Shown: positions 53,707-63,711, counted from the stretch's first letter. The stretch is DNA of 64,000 nt from Pedobacter ginsengisoli (GCF_002736205.1 NZ_CP024091.1:3283555-3347554); one strand, 5' to 3'. Translations and numbers: made by a program. Notes: generated by a model from the letters alone, not told the origin.

Positions 53707-54873
53707 TTAAGAAGCAGCGATTAGCTCACAGATCTTGTTTTTCATCTCATGGTATAAGTGTAAAGTTTTACCCCCGACCAGCGTTGCATCACAGTTTGCA
53801 GCAATAAATAGGACTGTCTGCTGCTCTTTGAAATATAGAAGTAAAGAACTTCCACCGAACACCGCACCTTGATGACCGAACTGGTGCTTATTACCGTAGC
53901 CAAAGACGTCAAGGCCCAATCCGTATTCTGATTCTCTGGTCGGGGTTGACATCAGTCCCAGAGTCTGCGGACTAACAATTTTATGCTTGGAGAGCGCCTG
54001 CATAAATTTTACAAAATCCAAACTTGTAGCGACCAACCCACCATCGCCGTATTCGCTATATATTTCAACCTTTGTCGGCACAGAAACATTCTGAAGGCGA
54101 CCATCTCCGAAGCGGTCCATATAGTAGTTGGGCATGGCAAAACCGTCAAGAAAATCCTTCCCGTTTCTATAAAAGGTATACTTTAATCCCTGAGGATTAA
54201 AAAGATGTTCGACCAACCATTTCCACTCCTCCTGCTGGCCCACATGTTCAACGATTAGCGAGAGTAGCACATAATTTGTATTTGAATAATGATAGGCAGC
54301 ATCTGGATGAAGATAAGTCTTCCGATTGACAAATTTTAAGATTCCCTCCAGATCCCATCGCTGTGAAAGATCATTGAACCAATGCAACCTGAAGCTGTCG
54401 TCCTCTATATAATCGGGAATGCCAGATCTGTGGCTCAATAACATTCGGACAGTGATATGAGCCGCCCCTTTTATTCTGGCAGTTACATGCACAGGTAAAT
54501 AATTATCGATACTTTTGTCCAATTGGACCTTTTGCTGCTCAAATAGCATCATTATCGCTGTTGCGGTATATATTTTGGTCACGCTGCCGCCAGCATGCAC
54601 GAATCCGTGGGTCAAAGGTTGGTTATCCTCGATTCGAGCATAGCCAGCTGCACCTTCCCAAACACCCTCGACGTTTGAAACTGCTACCGATAGTCCCGGC
54701 AATCCCTTTTTCGAATATTCATGAATAATCGAATTGATCTTTAGGCCCAGCGTATGATCTGTCTTATAGGCCTGGGGAAATTTTTTATCTTTTATGGGCT
54801 GTTCGAAGATATCTTTGGAGCAGCCCATTAATAGGCTCGCAAGCAGAATTATCAGGACGAATTGATTTTTCAT
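53707..54873 (-). CDS. class C beta-lactamase-related serine hydrolase lipoprotein
   Basis: A 388-residue lipoprotein (lipobox LLMGC, Cys18). The serine-hydrolase motifs are present: S97-x-x-K100 in GGSVTKIYTA, the YxN-type triad in YHYSNTNYVL, and the HxG-type motif in FGHQGAVFGG. The family includes D-aminopeptidases, esterases and penicillin-binding relatives; true beta-lactamase activity is not implied. It forms a two-gene operon with a beta-barrel protein gene (5-nt gap upstream), suggesting joint work at the outer membrane. Confidence 0.88.
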   Translation of the reverse strand: MKNQFVLIILLASLLMGCSKDIFEQPIKDKKFPQAYKTDHTLGLKINSIIHEYSKKGLPGLSVAVSNVEGVWEGAAGYARIEDNQPLTHGFVHAGGSVTKIYTATAIMMLFEQQKVQLDKSIDNYLPVHVTARIKGAAHITVRMLLSHRSGIPDYIEDDSFRLHWFNDLSQRWDLEGILKFVNRKTYLHPDAAYHYSNTNYVLLSLIVEHVGQQEEWKWLVEHLFNPQGLKYTFYRNGKDFLDGFAMPNYYMDRFGDGRLQNVSVPTKVEIYSEYGDGGLVATSLDFVKFMQALSKHKIVSPQTLGLMSTPTRESEYGLGLDVFGYGNKHQFGHQGAVFGGSSLLLYFKEQQTVLFIAANCDATLVGGKTLHLYHEMKNKICELIAAS

Positions 54874-54878
54874 AACTA

Positions 54879-55475
54879 TTATTTTTTAAAAAGGTTAAAT
54901 CTGGATCCTACGGTTAGCAGCGAACTTGGAAGGACTGGAAAGGCATTGTTGTACTTGATGGTCGGAATGATCTCATACCCAATAAAAGGCGTCACCTGAT
55001 AGTATTTACCTAAATCCAGCTGATAACCTACGTCTGCAGTCAATGGGGCAATCCACCTTCCTTCTGATTGTGACCTACTTTTTTCCCACCTCGCTCCAAC
55101 CATGTCGTATAGAGGATTGGAGTTATTGAAATATATAATCCTGCCAACTCCCAAACCTATTCCAGGCTTGATCTTTCCTATTGATGGTCGGTAATGAAAT
55201 TGAGTGGATAGATAAATAGCATTGCCATGCTCAGCATGGTTAAGCCAGCCGATATTTAGACTCTGTGAGGTAGAATGGCCAACATCATAACCGTAGGCTA
55301 TTCCAAGCGCAATGCCCGGATTTTTGAAATTGTCCATCAATTGTTTTAGGGGCAAGTTATAACCTTGCATGGAGAATTTGATATTATAGTTCAATCTAGA
55401 TGGTGATTGGGAAAAGCCTTGAATTGCTATAAGGCTGCACAGCCCTACAACCAGACCAATGAGTTTACTTCGCAT
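54879..55475 (-). CDS. outer-membrane beta-barrel protein
   Basis: A 198-residue secreted protein (signal peptide to GFSQ) made of alternating amphipathic strands (GIALGIAYGYDVG, IKPGIGLGVGRIIY, GYEIIPTIKYN) and ending in a Phe/Leu strand typical of barrels (LTVGSRFNLFKK). It lies immediately upstream of the serine-hydrolase lipoprotein. No specific family is recognised. Confidence 0.65.
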   Translation of the reverse strand: MRSKLIGLVVGLCSLIAIQGFSQSPSRLNYNIKFSMQGYNLPLKQLMDNFKNPGIALGIAYGYDVGHSTSQSLNIGWLNHAEHGNAIYLSTQFHYRPSIGKIKPGIGLGVGRIIYFNNSNPLYDMVGARWEKSRSQSEGRWIAPLTADVGYQLDLGKYYQVTPFIGYEIIPTIKYNNAFPVLPSSLLTVGSRFNLFKK

Positions 55476-55789
55476 ATAAATCTGTGAATTAAAATTAAGC
55501 CTCTGAATTTTCAGTGCGCAGCAAATTTATATGTCTTTGATTGTCGATTTGAACAGAATCGACCAACGACATATTTTGTCACCTAGAAAGATAATTATGC
55601 AACCCGAAAGGTAGCAACTCTGTAAAGCCAATACATCATCACTATCCAACATCCAGCTAGTCTTGATAAGATTCCAAATGTGGTAATATGTCCTTTTCAA
55701 AAGTATTTTTTTAGCATAATGTGCTCAACAGACTAATTATTAAGTAGACCTAAAGGTGCTTCGTTCTACAATAGATATTGGGCAACTTT

Positions 55790-57928
55790 TTAATAATCAG
55801 GCAGAGACTGAGATGATGTCGAGAAAATGCCATTTAAGCCCTTTACCGCTCCATTCCAGCCAGCTTGGTATGACCAAGAAACTTCACCACTGCCTTCAAT
55901 ATTCTCACCAACACCGGAAATGGTATCAAAAGCCCATCCCGATGCTGAAACCATTAGTTTTCCTCCTCCGTCCCAGGTGTTATTTTTAGAAGAAGTAATA
56001 AACCCCTGAACAGTGAGCTCAGCTTTCACACCTGCTTTAATGCGAATCGCATTTTCGAGTGGTTTCACCAACTCTTTCTTAACTTCTTTGATCACATAAA
56101 TTACTGCGAATGTACTTTGCCCCAAAGCGTAATTTTCTTTCTGCTGAAGCCTCCATTTTCCAGCCCAGGTTTCCGCCGGCCCCTTAATTGTTGTCGTGGT
56201 TTCTTTACAATTGGCCTTGATATTGAGTAAGCCAAGTTCAACAGTAAGATTTACCGGACATCGAGGCGCCATTATATCCGCGAAACTCATTGTTTTAAAT
56301 TGCTGCTCAAGTGAAGAACAAGCGGGTCCCTTAGATCTGTAGTTCGTCATTATCTTACTGATGTTTTTCAGATATTCATCTGCGTATTTATAATAGTTGA
56401 CGTTAGCAAGGTGTTCGTTTGCTCCCACCAGATATCCCCATTTCGATTGAAAAAAAAAACGTTCAGCAGCCCAATGTAATTGTTTCTCATCGTAAGCTTC
56501 AGCAGCAGTGGCGCAAGCCACCAAAAACCTGTCTCTAAGTCCGTTTATAGCCTTACATTCCTCTTTAGTCAGTCTCTCAATATTTACACAACCGGAACTT
56601 GAACCTTCTCCGTCGCATTTGTACTGAGCTTTCTTCTGTGCATAATCCTGATAAATTTTCGTTTCGTTAATATCGTAATCCTTTTCCAGATCGTTAATCC
56701 GGCTATTAAAAGCCTCTTCCTCTTTCATCATAGCTAACAAAACATCCTGTTGAATGTACTTATTTGTAAATATTTTTGCGGCTTTTTCAAACCAGGGATT
56801 ACCAACATTAACGGTTATTTGCTCCCCTGCGGATAAACGTTTCTGCAGATTCTGAATCCTGTTATTGAGCTGCTTATTGCCCAACTCTTGTTCACGGTTT
56901 ATAATTTCAGAAAGAACACCTCTCATACGGTCAATTTCAGTTCTAAATGCTGCACGCTCACCCTTAACCAGCTGCTCATCTTCAACACGCTTCTGGTGCA
57001 TGGGTTTTTTAATCTTATACAAATCGAAATAGTCAGGCAAATCTTTTGGTTTAGCGAAAAAATCATAGGCTGTGCGGGATTTATCGAGTTCATCTATGAT
57101 CTCCATTGCACCGTCATTAAGACCAGCCTCAACGGATTTCTTTGCAAATTCAAGTGCTTTCTCTTTCTGTCCTTGTTGTTTAAAAATTTGAGCAGCAGAA
57201 TTATTTGCCTGAGGATGCCCAGGTTGCTGCTTAAGGCACTTCCGCAAGTAGACCATAGCACTGTCCTGCTCTCCTATTCCCATAAAGGCCTGTGCCAGGT
57301 TATTCAATATTAGTGCATGTTCAGGATATCGAGAAACCAAGCCCTTACAAATTGGCATTGCCTCGGCAGGTGCATTCGCATTTATGAGCATAGCTGTGTA
57401 GCTGTTGATGTTTAAATCATCCCCAATATCGCCGATCAGCGCAGTACCTGCAAGAAATGCGCCTTCCTGTAGTGCGCCGTTAAGATAAGCTGACATTCCG
57501 AGGTCGAACAAATTCAGGCTTACTTTCGTATCGGAAAGGATGTCCTGTAGAAGTTTTCTGCTATTGCTACTCATCTTTGTAAATAAATCAGTATTTAACC
57601 GCTGAATATATTTCTTCAATTCCTCGCCTTTTAACTTTTTCCGTTGGATGGGCGTGAGCACTATCTTCTGAACGGTTTTTATTGCTATTGTCTGTCTTGG
57701 AATGCTCATTACAGTTTTCATCATCGGCTTAAGGATTTTCTTGGCCTCTTCAGCCATTGCTTCAGGGTCATCTCCTTTTAAGCCCCGGGCTTTAAGTTTT
57801 TTTGCAGCTTCTAGAGCCTGTTTGATCTGCTCCGGGGTCGGTTTCCCACCCTGTGCCGTTACAGTCATACTGCAGAGTAATACCAAAATTATGGACAGCA
57901 GTAAGTTTGGAAAAAATTGTCTTTGCAT
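55790..57928 (-). CDS. secreted TPR-repeat protein
   Basis: About 712 residues from ATG 57928; an upstream in-frame start at 57952 adds eight residues before the signal peptide. After the signal peptide (to TVTAQ) come charged helices, then tetratricopeptide repeats at about 200-300 (ALILNNLAQAFMGIGEQDSA, HPQANNSAAQIFKQQGQKEK). A long coiled-coil region follows at about 330-480 and a beta-rich C-terminal domain. Paired Cys residues (CDGEG, SSGCVN, GPACSS, PRCPVN) suggest disulfides outside the cytoplasm. The role is unknown; such TPR proteins are often scaffolds in envelope complexes. Confidence 0.75.
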   Translation of the reverse strand: MQRQFFPNLLLSIILVLLCSMTVTAQGGKPTPEQIKQALEAAKKLKARGLKGDDPEAMAEEAKKILKPMMKTVMSIPRQTIAIKTVQKIVLTPIQRKKLKGEELKKYIQRLNTDLFTKMSSNSRKLLQDILSDTKVSLNLFDLGMSAYLNGALQEGAFLAGTALIGDIGDDLNINSYTAMLINANAPAEAMPICKGLVSRYPEHALILNNLAQAFMGIGEQDSAMVYLRKCLKQQPGHPQANNSAAQIFKQQGQKEKALEFAKKSVEAGLNDGAMEIIDELDKSRTAYDFFAKPKDLPDYFDLYKIKKPMHQKRVEDEQLVKGERAAFRTEIDRMRGVLSEIINREQELGNKQLNNRIQNLQKRLSAGEQITVNVGNPWFEKAAKIFTNKYIQQDVLLAMMKEEEAFNSRINDLEKDYDINETKIYQDYAQKKAQYKCDGEGSSSGCVNIERLTKEECKAINGLRDRFLVACATAAEAYDEKQLHWAAERFFFQSKWGYLVGANEHLANVNYYKYADEYLKNISKIMTNYRSKGPACSSLEQQFKTMSFADIMAPRCPVNLTVELGLLNIKANCKETTTTIKGPAETWAGKWRLQQKENYALGQSTFAVIYVIKEVKKELVKPLENAIRIKAGVKAELTVQGFITSSKNNTWDGGGKLMVSASGWAFDTISGVGENIEGSGEVSWSYQAGWNGAVKGLNGIFSTSSQSLPDY

Positions 57929-58272
57929 AAGAAAGTGAATTTGAATAGCCAAAATTCCTCTTCGCTTAAAATTTAATCAAATTCCGTAGACAGACTCAAG
58001 GTCTTTGTCGACAATAAACTGAAATTCTTAAAGTTTATAGCAGATTTGTAATTACCCCTTAATAACTCAAATAATTTCAACGTATCTTTTCGTTTTTACG
58101 CCAATTTGGCTTAAAATTTTTAAAACACCCTATTATGTCGTCCATCTACATATCTGTGTTTTCTGTCTCCAAAACAAGAATTAAGACCTGAGAGTTTCCC
58201 AAAAACCAAACAGTTCCTTATCTTTACTCTCGGAAGAAGTCGGCATTTTAACCCAGTCCGTATCATCTCATC

Positions 58273-59424
58273 ATGCTTAATAAAATATGGTCTCGTCATA
58301 GCAAACTACTTCGGCATCTGCTCTTTTGGGGCATCTGTACAACAATACTTACTTTTCTGTTCGCCGTTGGGCTCCCCAGCTACTGGTTGGCACTTAAACT
58401 GGTACTCATGTTGCTGCCGGTACATATCGGATATTATTATACGGTGAGCGCTATCATCATTCCCAAATTTCTCTACAGAAGGGAATTTGCTGCCCTTGCG
58501 GTTTCCTTTATCTTAGTGTGCATCTTTTTCACCTGCTGCTACCGGCTGATAGAGATATTTTTTGCGGACCCCTATCTTTTCGGTCAGATGAAGCCTTTGA
58601 ATCCAACGTTCAAATGGAAAAAAATAGAAGGCAGCATTCCCCAGCAGTTTTTCAATGGACAGTATATGGTACATGCCCTTGAGCAGACTAATGCCATTGT
58701 TTTTGGAGGCCTGCTGATCAAGTTTATCGGTATGTGGTATGACCGGAAACAAATGGCCCTGAACTCCGAGCTAAATTTTCTCCGGGCACAGATCCACCCC
58801 CATTTTTTGTTCAATACGCTCAATAACCTATACTCACTCACGCTCAATAATTCTCCGGCCTCGCCAGGTGTAGTATTGGACCTTTCGCAGATCCTCCGAT
58901 ACATGCTTTATGAATGCAATACCGACTATGTGCCGCTGAAAAAAGATATCGAGATTATCCGTCATTACATTGGGCTGGAACAACTGCGCTATGGAGACCG
59001 TCTGGACCTGAACCTCAATATCAAAGGTGATATCCATGGACAGCAGATTGCTCCTCTATTAATGATACCACTAATAGAAAACGCCTTTAAGCATGGTGCA
59101 AGCGAGATGATCGAGGAGGCCTGGATCAATATCGTCATCGAAGTGGAACCCTCCTCCATTAAATTGAAGGTCTCCAACAGCAAGCCATTGGAACAGCACC
59201 AGGGAAATCGTTCACATTTTGGAAAGATCGGATTAGAAAATGTGAAGAAACGCCTGGCACTAATCTATCCCGAATCACATATATTTTCGGTGCATGATCA
59301 AGAGGACATGTTCGCTGTGATCCTACATATCGAGCTGTTTCCCAGCCTGCTGCCATCCAAAAGAAAAAGAAGTAACCCGAGTCATCCATTACTGGCATTG
59401 AGTGCAACTGATGGGAATCTGTAG
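58273..59424 (+). CDS. LytS-type sensor histidine kinase (His_kinase family), intact
   Basis: A 383-residue membrane kinase. Four membrane helices occupy about 12-160 (HLLFWGICTTILTFLFAVG, IGYYYTVSAIII, LAVSFILVCIFFTC, AIVFGGLLIKFIGM). The His-kinase region starts ELNFLRAQIHPHFLFNTLNN with phosphoacceptor H177 in PHFLFN. The ATP-binding part has the N-box-like PLIENAFKHG and the GLENVKKRL segment. It normally pairs with a LytTR regulator gene directly downstream, but that gene has decayed here (59440-59622). Confidence 0.92.
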   Translation: MLNKIWSRHSKLLRHLLFWGICTTILTFLFAVGLPSYWLALKLVLMLLPVHIGYYYTVSAIIIPKFLYRREFAALAVSFILVCIFFTCCYRLIEIFFADPYLFGQMKPLNPTFKWKKIEGSIPQQFFNGQYMVHALEQTNAIVFGGLLIKFIGMWYDRKQMALNSELNFLRAQIHPHFLFNTLNNLYSLTLNNSPASPGVVLDLSQILRYMLYECNTDYVPLKKDIEIIRHYIGLEQLRYGDRLDLNLNIKGDIHGQQIAPLLMIPLIENAFKHGASEMIEEAWINIVIEVEPSSIKLKVSNSKPLEQHQGNRSHFGKIGLENVKKRLALIYPESHIFSVHDQEDMFAVILHIELFPSLLPSKRKRSNPSHPLLALSATDGNL

Positions 59425-59439
59425 CAATCCGCTGCATAA

Positions 59440-59622
59440 ACTCAACTTTTACAGGACATTAAAAATCCGCCAAGGATCATCTTTACAACGGCTTATTAGG
59501 ACTATTACCACCGGATCAACATCCATATCTTACTTGTGGTCAGATAGAGAACCAATCGGGCAAAAGTTCATTAGACTATCTTTTGCTGTCTTCTATCTAC
59601 TAAAAACTGCAATCAATCGCTG
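59440..59622 (+). pseudogene. remnant of a LytTR response regulator gene
   Basis: Directly after the kinase, one frame encodes IKNPPRIIFTTAY and then a stop. This matches receiver strand 4 of the regulator at 49522 (LKNPPKIIFTTAYQDY). About 70 bp later another frame encodes REPIGQKFIRL, which resembles the LytTR C-terminus (KELPIGRNYKAE). Most of the gene between and before is lost. The order and orientation are those of a normal kinase-regulator pair. Confidence 0.75.
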
Positions 59623-59717
59623 AGCATTCCATATAAACGGCCTTTGCGGGAACTTTGTTAAGCATTCCCTGAAAGAAAAAGTTCAGGTTCAATAGCAATA
59701 ATTAATAAACAAAAAAA

Positions 59718-60338
59718 ATGAAAAAAGTAAAATTACTAGCGCCACTATTGTGCGCATTGATGTTCATTGCCTGTAAGGACGACAAGGTAGAAGTGAACTA
59801 CAAACCTTATAAACTGGAGGCGGGTTCTACGGTAAAATGGAAAGGCACTGTCGTTGGCGGACCTTCCAATGAGGGTACGATTAGCGCCTCAGGAGGCGGT
59901 TTCTATGTAGCCGACGAAAAGGTGATCGGCGGTGAGGTTAATATTTCAGTGGCCTCTATTGCCGTGACTAATAACCTACCTGCTGAAGCAAAAATCGAAC
60001 TGATCAATCACCTAAAGACTTCCGACTTCTTCAATCTGGCAATGCATCCAACGGTATCCTATACGGTAGTCAGCACCGAAAAGCTTCCCACACCGGACGC
60101 AGCGGGCAACAACTACAAGATCTATGGCAGCATGAAATTGCTAGGATCATCCTTTCCATTGAATATTCCGGCTAAGATGACCATTGGAGACGACAAGATC
60201 ACGATCAAATCGACCTTTACGTTCGACAGGTCAAAATGGGGAATGAACTTTGCCGTGGTAACACCAGCACCAAATGGAGACCTGATCGAAAAGGATGTAG
60301 AAGTAATCATCGACCTGGTGGCCGAAAAAGAAAAATAA
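59718..60338 (+). CDS. YceI-family lipoprotein
   Basis: A 206-residue lipoprotein (lipobox FIAC, Cys19). The YceI lipocalin-like barrel is recognisable by STVKWKGTVVGG, KVIGGEVNISVASIAV, the segment NLAMHPTVSYTVVS, and KSTFTFDRSKWGMNF near the end. YceI proteins bind isoprenoid or lipid-like molecules in the periplasm. It is a single gene, followed by a strong terminator. Confidence 0.92.
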   Translation: MKKVKLLAPLLCALMFIACKDDKVEVNYKPYKLEAGSTVKWKGTVVGGPSNEGTISASGGGFYVADEKVIGGEVNISVASIAVTNNLPAEAKIELINHLKTSDFFNLAMHPTVSYTVVSTEKLPTPDAAGNNYKIYGSMKLLGSSFPLNIPAKMTIGDDKITIKSTFTFDRSKWGMNFAVVTPAPNGDLIEKDVEVIIDLVAEKEK

Positions 60339-60364
60339 TAGCTTATTATTTCATTTTTAAAACT

Positions 60365-60398
60365 AAAGTGCCTTCGACTAGTCGTCGGGCACTTTTTG
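60365..60398 (+). terminator. rho-independent terminator after the YceI gene
   Basis: Stem AAAGTGCC / GGCACTTT with inner GAC/GTC pairing, followed by TTG and a further T-rich stretch, starting 27 nt after the stop codon. Confidence 0.8.
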
Positions 60399-60627
60399 TT
60401 TTATGGGAGATTTGGCCATGCCCCGCTAACTTATCACATCGCCCACGAGGGAAATATTCCCAACAACCTACTGAACGGTAAGTTCTGTCCTTTTTGGTAA
60501 TATTCGTAGGAGATGATATCGCTGAAGTTCTTTATCGGATGGTGAGCCCATTTGCTCCTCAAATCGCATGGAAAATGGGAAACCGGACGACCACCTGATT
60601 TTGACCAGCGAAATACTTTCTGCTGGA

Positions 60628-61476
60628 CTAAATATCCTTGACCAGAATGGTGATGGTGTAGGGCTTCGACGTCAAGTTGCCCTTTTTGCTAACCAGCCTG
60701 ATCGTATGCTTACCGGCCTTGGCAAATTTTACGACGGCATGCTCTATACTGGTATCGGCAGGACCACCGATGCCAAAATTCCAAAGATAGCTGTCACTAT
60801 TGGTTGATTGGTTGATCAGGTAGATCTCCTGGCCGACAAAGTAGCCACCAGGAGTCTTGCCTACGGCAAACTTGGCGACAGGATTGGGATTGGCCTCTAT
60901 AATAATATCCTGCTCAAAAACAGCCGAACGCTTACTACTATTGATGGCCACCAGTTTGGCCTTGTAGGTGCCCGCAGTAGAAAATATATAGTCGATGGGC
61001 GATTTCACATTATCCTTTCGCCCGTTGATATCCCATTCATAACTGGTAGCGTTGGCCGATTCGTTGACAAACTGCACCGTTGCAGGGGCATAAGAAATCT
61101 TGTTCTTAAAGCCATAGCTAAAAGAGGCGATCGGATTGTCGTCTGTTGTAATCAGTAATACCCGAGAAGTGAACACGTTGTGGCTTTTATTAGCGGCCTT
61201 AAGGGTAACGGTATAAGCTCCCGGTGTTACGAAGGTAACCTTGCCTGGTTGCTCTTTGCTGGATGTAGTACCGTTGTTAAAGTCCCATTGGTGGGAAGTA
61301 GCGTTTTTGGTTAGGTTAGTGAAAGTGATCTCTGCAGGAGCGATCGAACTGCCGGCCCAGGAAAAGTCAGGCAGTACCGCCTCATTACCCTCAAGTGGAA
61401 CCTTTGGTGCACTCCCCTTCTTACATGAAGAGACCGCCAGCAGCAGACACATTAGAAAATAACTCATTTTGTTCAT
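60628..61476 (-). CDS. PKD-domain lipoprotein
   Basis: 282 residues from ATG 61476; the frame is open further upstream, but only this start places a lipoprotein signal (MSYFLMCLLLAVSSCKKG) at the N-terminus. Three tandem PKD domains follow with the family motifs ATSHQWDFNNG, TPGAYTVTLKAAN, TAGTYKAKLVAIN, DSYLWNFGIGG and KAGKHTIRLVSK. These extracellular beta-sandwich domains mediate protein or glycan contacts. There is no catalytic domain and no sorting domain. Confidence 0.9.
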   Translation of the reverse strand: MNKMSYFLMCLLLAVSSCKKGSAPKVPLEGNEAVLPDFSWAGSSIAPAEITFTNLTKNATSHQWDFNNGTTSSKEQPGKVTFVTPGAYTVTLKAANKSHNVFTSRVLLITTDDNPIASFSYGFKNKISYAPATVQFVNESANATSYEWDINGRKDNVKSPIDYIFSTAGTYKAKLVAINSSKRSAVFEQDIIIEANPNPVAKFAVGKTPGGYFVGQEIYLINQSTNSDSYLWNFGIGGPADTSIEHAVVKFAKAGKHTIRLVSKKGNLTSKPYTITILVKDI

Positions 61477-61788
61477 AGTACTTTTTTTCTTTGAACCTAC
61501 TGGATTTCGCCAGGAAAAACCAATAAAGTAGATAAACTGCGCATACAGGTAGATGAACAACCTATCAGCCGTTCCGAAACTCAAAATTAAAACCGCTAAC
61601 TAAGAGTATAACTCTAAGTTGGTAATTCTATCTATCGAACCAATCCTTTTATCACTTGAAGAAGGTCTTCTGTCGACTTTTCAGGATAAACTTCCGCGTA
61701 CAATTGAACTTTGCGGGGATCAGTGTCTGAAGAGTGCGCTAGCTGACGAGGTTATTCGGGACCAGATTAGTGTAGCCTAACCCCTGAC

Positions 61789-61806
61789 GATGATGATGAT
61801 GATGAT
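61789..61806 (+). repeat. (GAT)6 trinucleotide repeat
   Basis: Six GAT units give five consecutive in-frame ATG codons upstream of the preferred ATG at 61820. Gain or loss of a unit keeps the frame but alters the leader and possible start sites. Confidence 0.85.
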
Positions 61807-61819
61807 AATAAAACATAAT

Positions 61820-63103
61820 ATGATGACAAAGAAAAAATTGATCTGCATGTTGTTGATAGCATGCACCGCACTTCAAGCCTGCAAGAAAAAAAATGGCGAT
61901 CAGCCGGATGCGCCCGACGAACCTACCATACCGGGTGCCATTCGTGTGGAACATGGAGAGCCGATAGGCGAGGTCACAGCCAAGACCATCGGACCTAATG
62001 GTGGGGAATTGACCATCCCTAACACTACTTTTAAACTCACTGTTCCAGCCGGAGCTGTGGATAGAGATGTAAACTTCAGTGTACAGCAAGTAAACAATAC
62101 CCTTCCTAATGGCGCAGCAAGTCCTGTATACCGTCTTTTGCCCGAAGATGTACAGTTCAAAAAAGATGTTGAGATCAGTCTGCCCTATGATGATGCCAGC
62201 AACATGGTACAATCACTTGTGAGCCTTACCTATCAGGACAAGAAAGGATATTGGCGGGTGGTGAAGAACCCTGTTGTGAATAGGAACAATTATACGGTGA
62301 CCGCTAAAATCCGACACTTTAGCGATTGGGTTGTCGTTTCCAGGTTATCGGTAGTAGTAGTCGACGGTCACAGTGATCTGGAAAAAAGCGAAAGTACAGA
62401 GCTGCAGCTATCTTTCATGCCAATCATTGAAGAGCATGCTGACCTTGATGACCTTTTAGGTAGAGTAGTCAAATTTGATGGGAGCAAAGTCAAGGAATGG
62501 AGGATGTTGGGGACCAGCACTGAAGACCGTGGCACCCTTACTATTGGTAGTGATCGCACATCAGCTACCTATAAGGCCCCTAGTACCTACCCTGAAAGAA
62601 TGACCAGTCATAGTATAGAAGTAGTATTACATCCATTGGACGAAATAGAGAAGGAACACACTGCGAGAACGCGGATAACATTGCTCTCCGAGGAATACAG
62701 TTACACTTCAATAGAGGGGCAATCCGGTAGAATAGATGGGAATGCCGGGGTTGAGGTCTATAGCGGAAGCTCATCGACCTATGCAAACTTTCGAGGTCAT
62801 TCAGGAAGTAGGCTTCACTTCGAAATACCCGACCAAAGCTTAGGGACCAAACCTTTTGGAGATAATGTACGCGCATCCTTTTTCTATTCGGATGGTAACA
62901 GTGACTATTATTCTAGTGCATATACCGAGTGTGTGCCTGCCGGAGAGCAGCATACCTCAGGGGTCATCGTACTGCTCGAGGAAAAAAATGGGCTGATCAC
63001 CGGAGCGCTGAAGGGCGACCTTAAACAGAAAATTCGGAGCACACCATACTGTTACGGGAAGGCCGAAAAATTCTACGCTAAATTCAGGTTCAAGAAAAGA
63101 TAA
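61820..63103 (+). CDS. ZU5-domain lipoprotein
   Basis: 427 residues from ATG 61820 (MMTKKKLICMLLIACTALQAC, lipobox LQAC). The start is chosen so that the basic n-region and hydrophobic stretch of the lipoprotein signal are at the N-terminus; the in-frame ATGs in the (GAT)6 tract upstream would place about ten residues before it. A ZU5-like domain covers about 55-150 (IGPNGGELTIPNTTFKLTVP, PAGAVDRDVNFSVQ, RHFSDWVVVS). The rest is beta-rich and unrecognised. It is probably an outer-leaflet surface protein. Confidence 0.82.
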   Translation: MMTKKKLICMLLIACTALQACKKKNGDQPDAPDEPTIPGAIRVEHGEPIGEVTAKTIGPNGGELTIPNTTFKLTVPAGAVDRDVNFSVQQVNNTLPNGAASPVYRLLPEDVQFKKDVEISLPYDDASNMVQSLVSLTYQDKKGYWRVVKNPVVNRNNYTVTAKIRHFSDWVVVSRLSVVVVDGHSDLEKSESTELQLSFMPIIEEHADLDDLLGRVVKFDGSKVKEWRMLGTSTEDRGTLTIGSDRTSATYKAPSTYPERMTSHSIEVVLHPLDEIEKEHTARTRITLLSEEYSYTSIEGQSGRIDGNAGVEVYSGSSSTYANFRGHSGSRLHFEIPDQSLGTKPFGDNVRASFFYSDGNSDYYSSAYTECVPAGEQHTSGVIVLLEEKNGLITGALKGDLKQKIRSTPYCYGKAEKFYAKFRFKKR

Positions 63104-63255
63104 GATGCATCGATCATGTGAACGCAATTCTACTGCAGATACTTTGCATAAGTTTGGTCCTTCAGTGGAGCAATGTCCAAAGTGATGGGACGCATTTTTG
63201 TGGCTGCCATAGAGCTGAAATTTTTGATTTTACGATTCGCAGAATAAATACAGAT

Positions 63256-63711
63256 ATGAAAATACAGATACAAAGTTTCCATATAATTGGCCTGGCCGTA
63301 CGCACCAGCAACGAGGGCGGCAGGGCCGAGAAAGATATTCCGGCATTATGGAGCCAGTTCTTTGGTGATGGCGTCCTTGCAAAAATCCCCAACAGGCATG
63401 ATGATACCCTTTATTGTATCTACACCGATTACGAGAAAGACCATACCCTCCCCTACACGACTATCCTGGGCTGCAGGGTCGACAACCTCGAGGAAATTCC
63501 CGAGGGAATGACTGGACTGACGATTGAAGATGGCCAGTACCAACAGTATCCATTGAAGGGTAACTTGAACGATGGACTGGTTTATAACAAATGGAAGGAA
63601 ATCTGGCAGTCGCCCTTGGAAAGATTGTTTTCGGCAGACTTTGAGGTCTATGACCATAGAAGCACCGATCCCAGTAATGCAGAGGTCGATATCTTTATTT
63701 CTCTTCGTTAG
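63256..63711 (+). CDS. GyrI-like / Cass2-type effector-binding protein
   Basis: 151 residues from ATG 63256; the open frame extends upstream to 63118, but the preceding 46 residues do not resemble the family. The sequence has the small-molecule-binding fold of AraC effector domains and integron Cass2 proteins: IIGLAVRTSNEGGRAEKDIP, LWSQFF, YCIYTDYEKDHTLPYTTILG, and the closing FEVYDHRS then AEVDIFISLR. Without a DNA-binding domain it probably binds or sequesters a small ligand. It follows the ZU5 gene after about 150 bp. Confidence 0.8.
   Translation: MKIQIQSFHIIGLAVRTSNEGGRAEKDIPALWSQFFGDGVLAKIPNRHDDTLYCIYTDYEKDHTLPYTTILGCRVDNLEEIPEGMTGLTIEDGQYQQYPLKGNLNDGLVYNKWKEIWQSPLERLFSADFEVYDHRSTDPSNAEVDIFISLR

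Noticed and set aside
63118..63255. 46-residue N-terminal extension of the effector-binding protein
   Set aside because: It begins with GTG and does not resemble the family; ATG 63256 starts exactly at the conserved domain.
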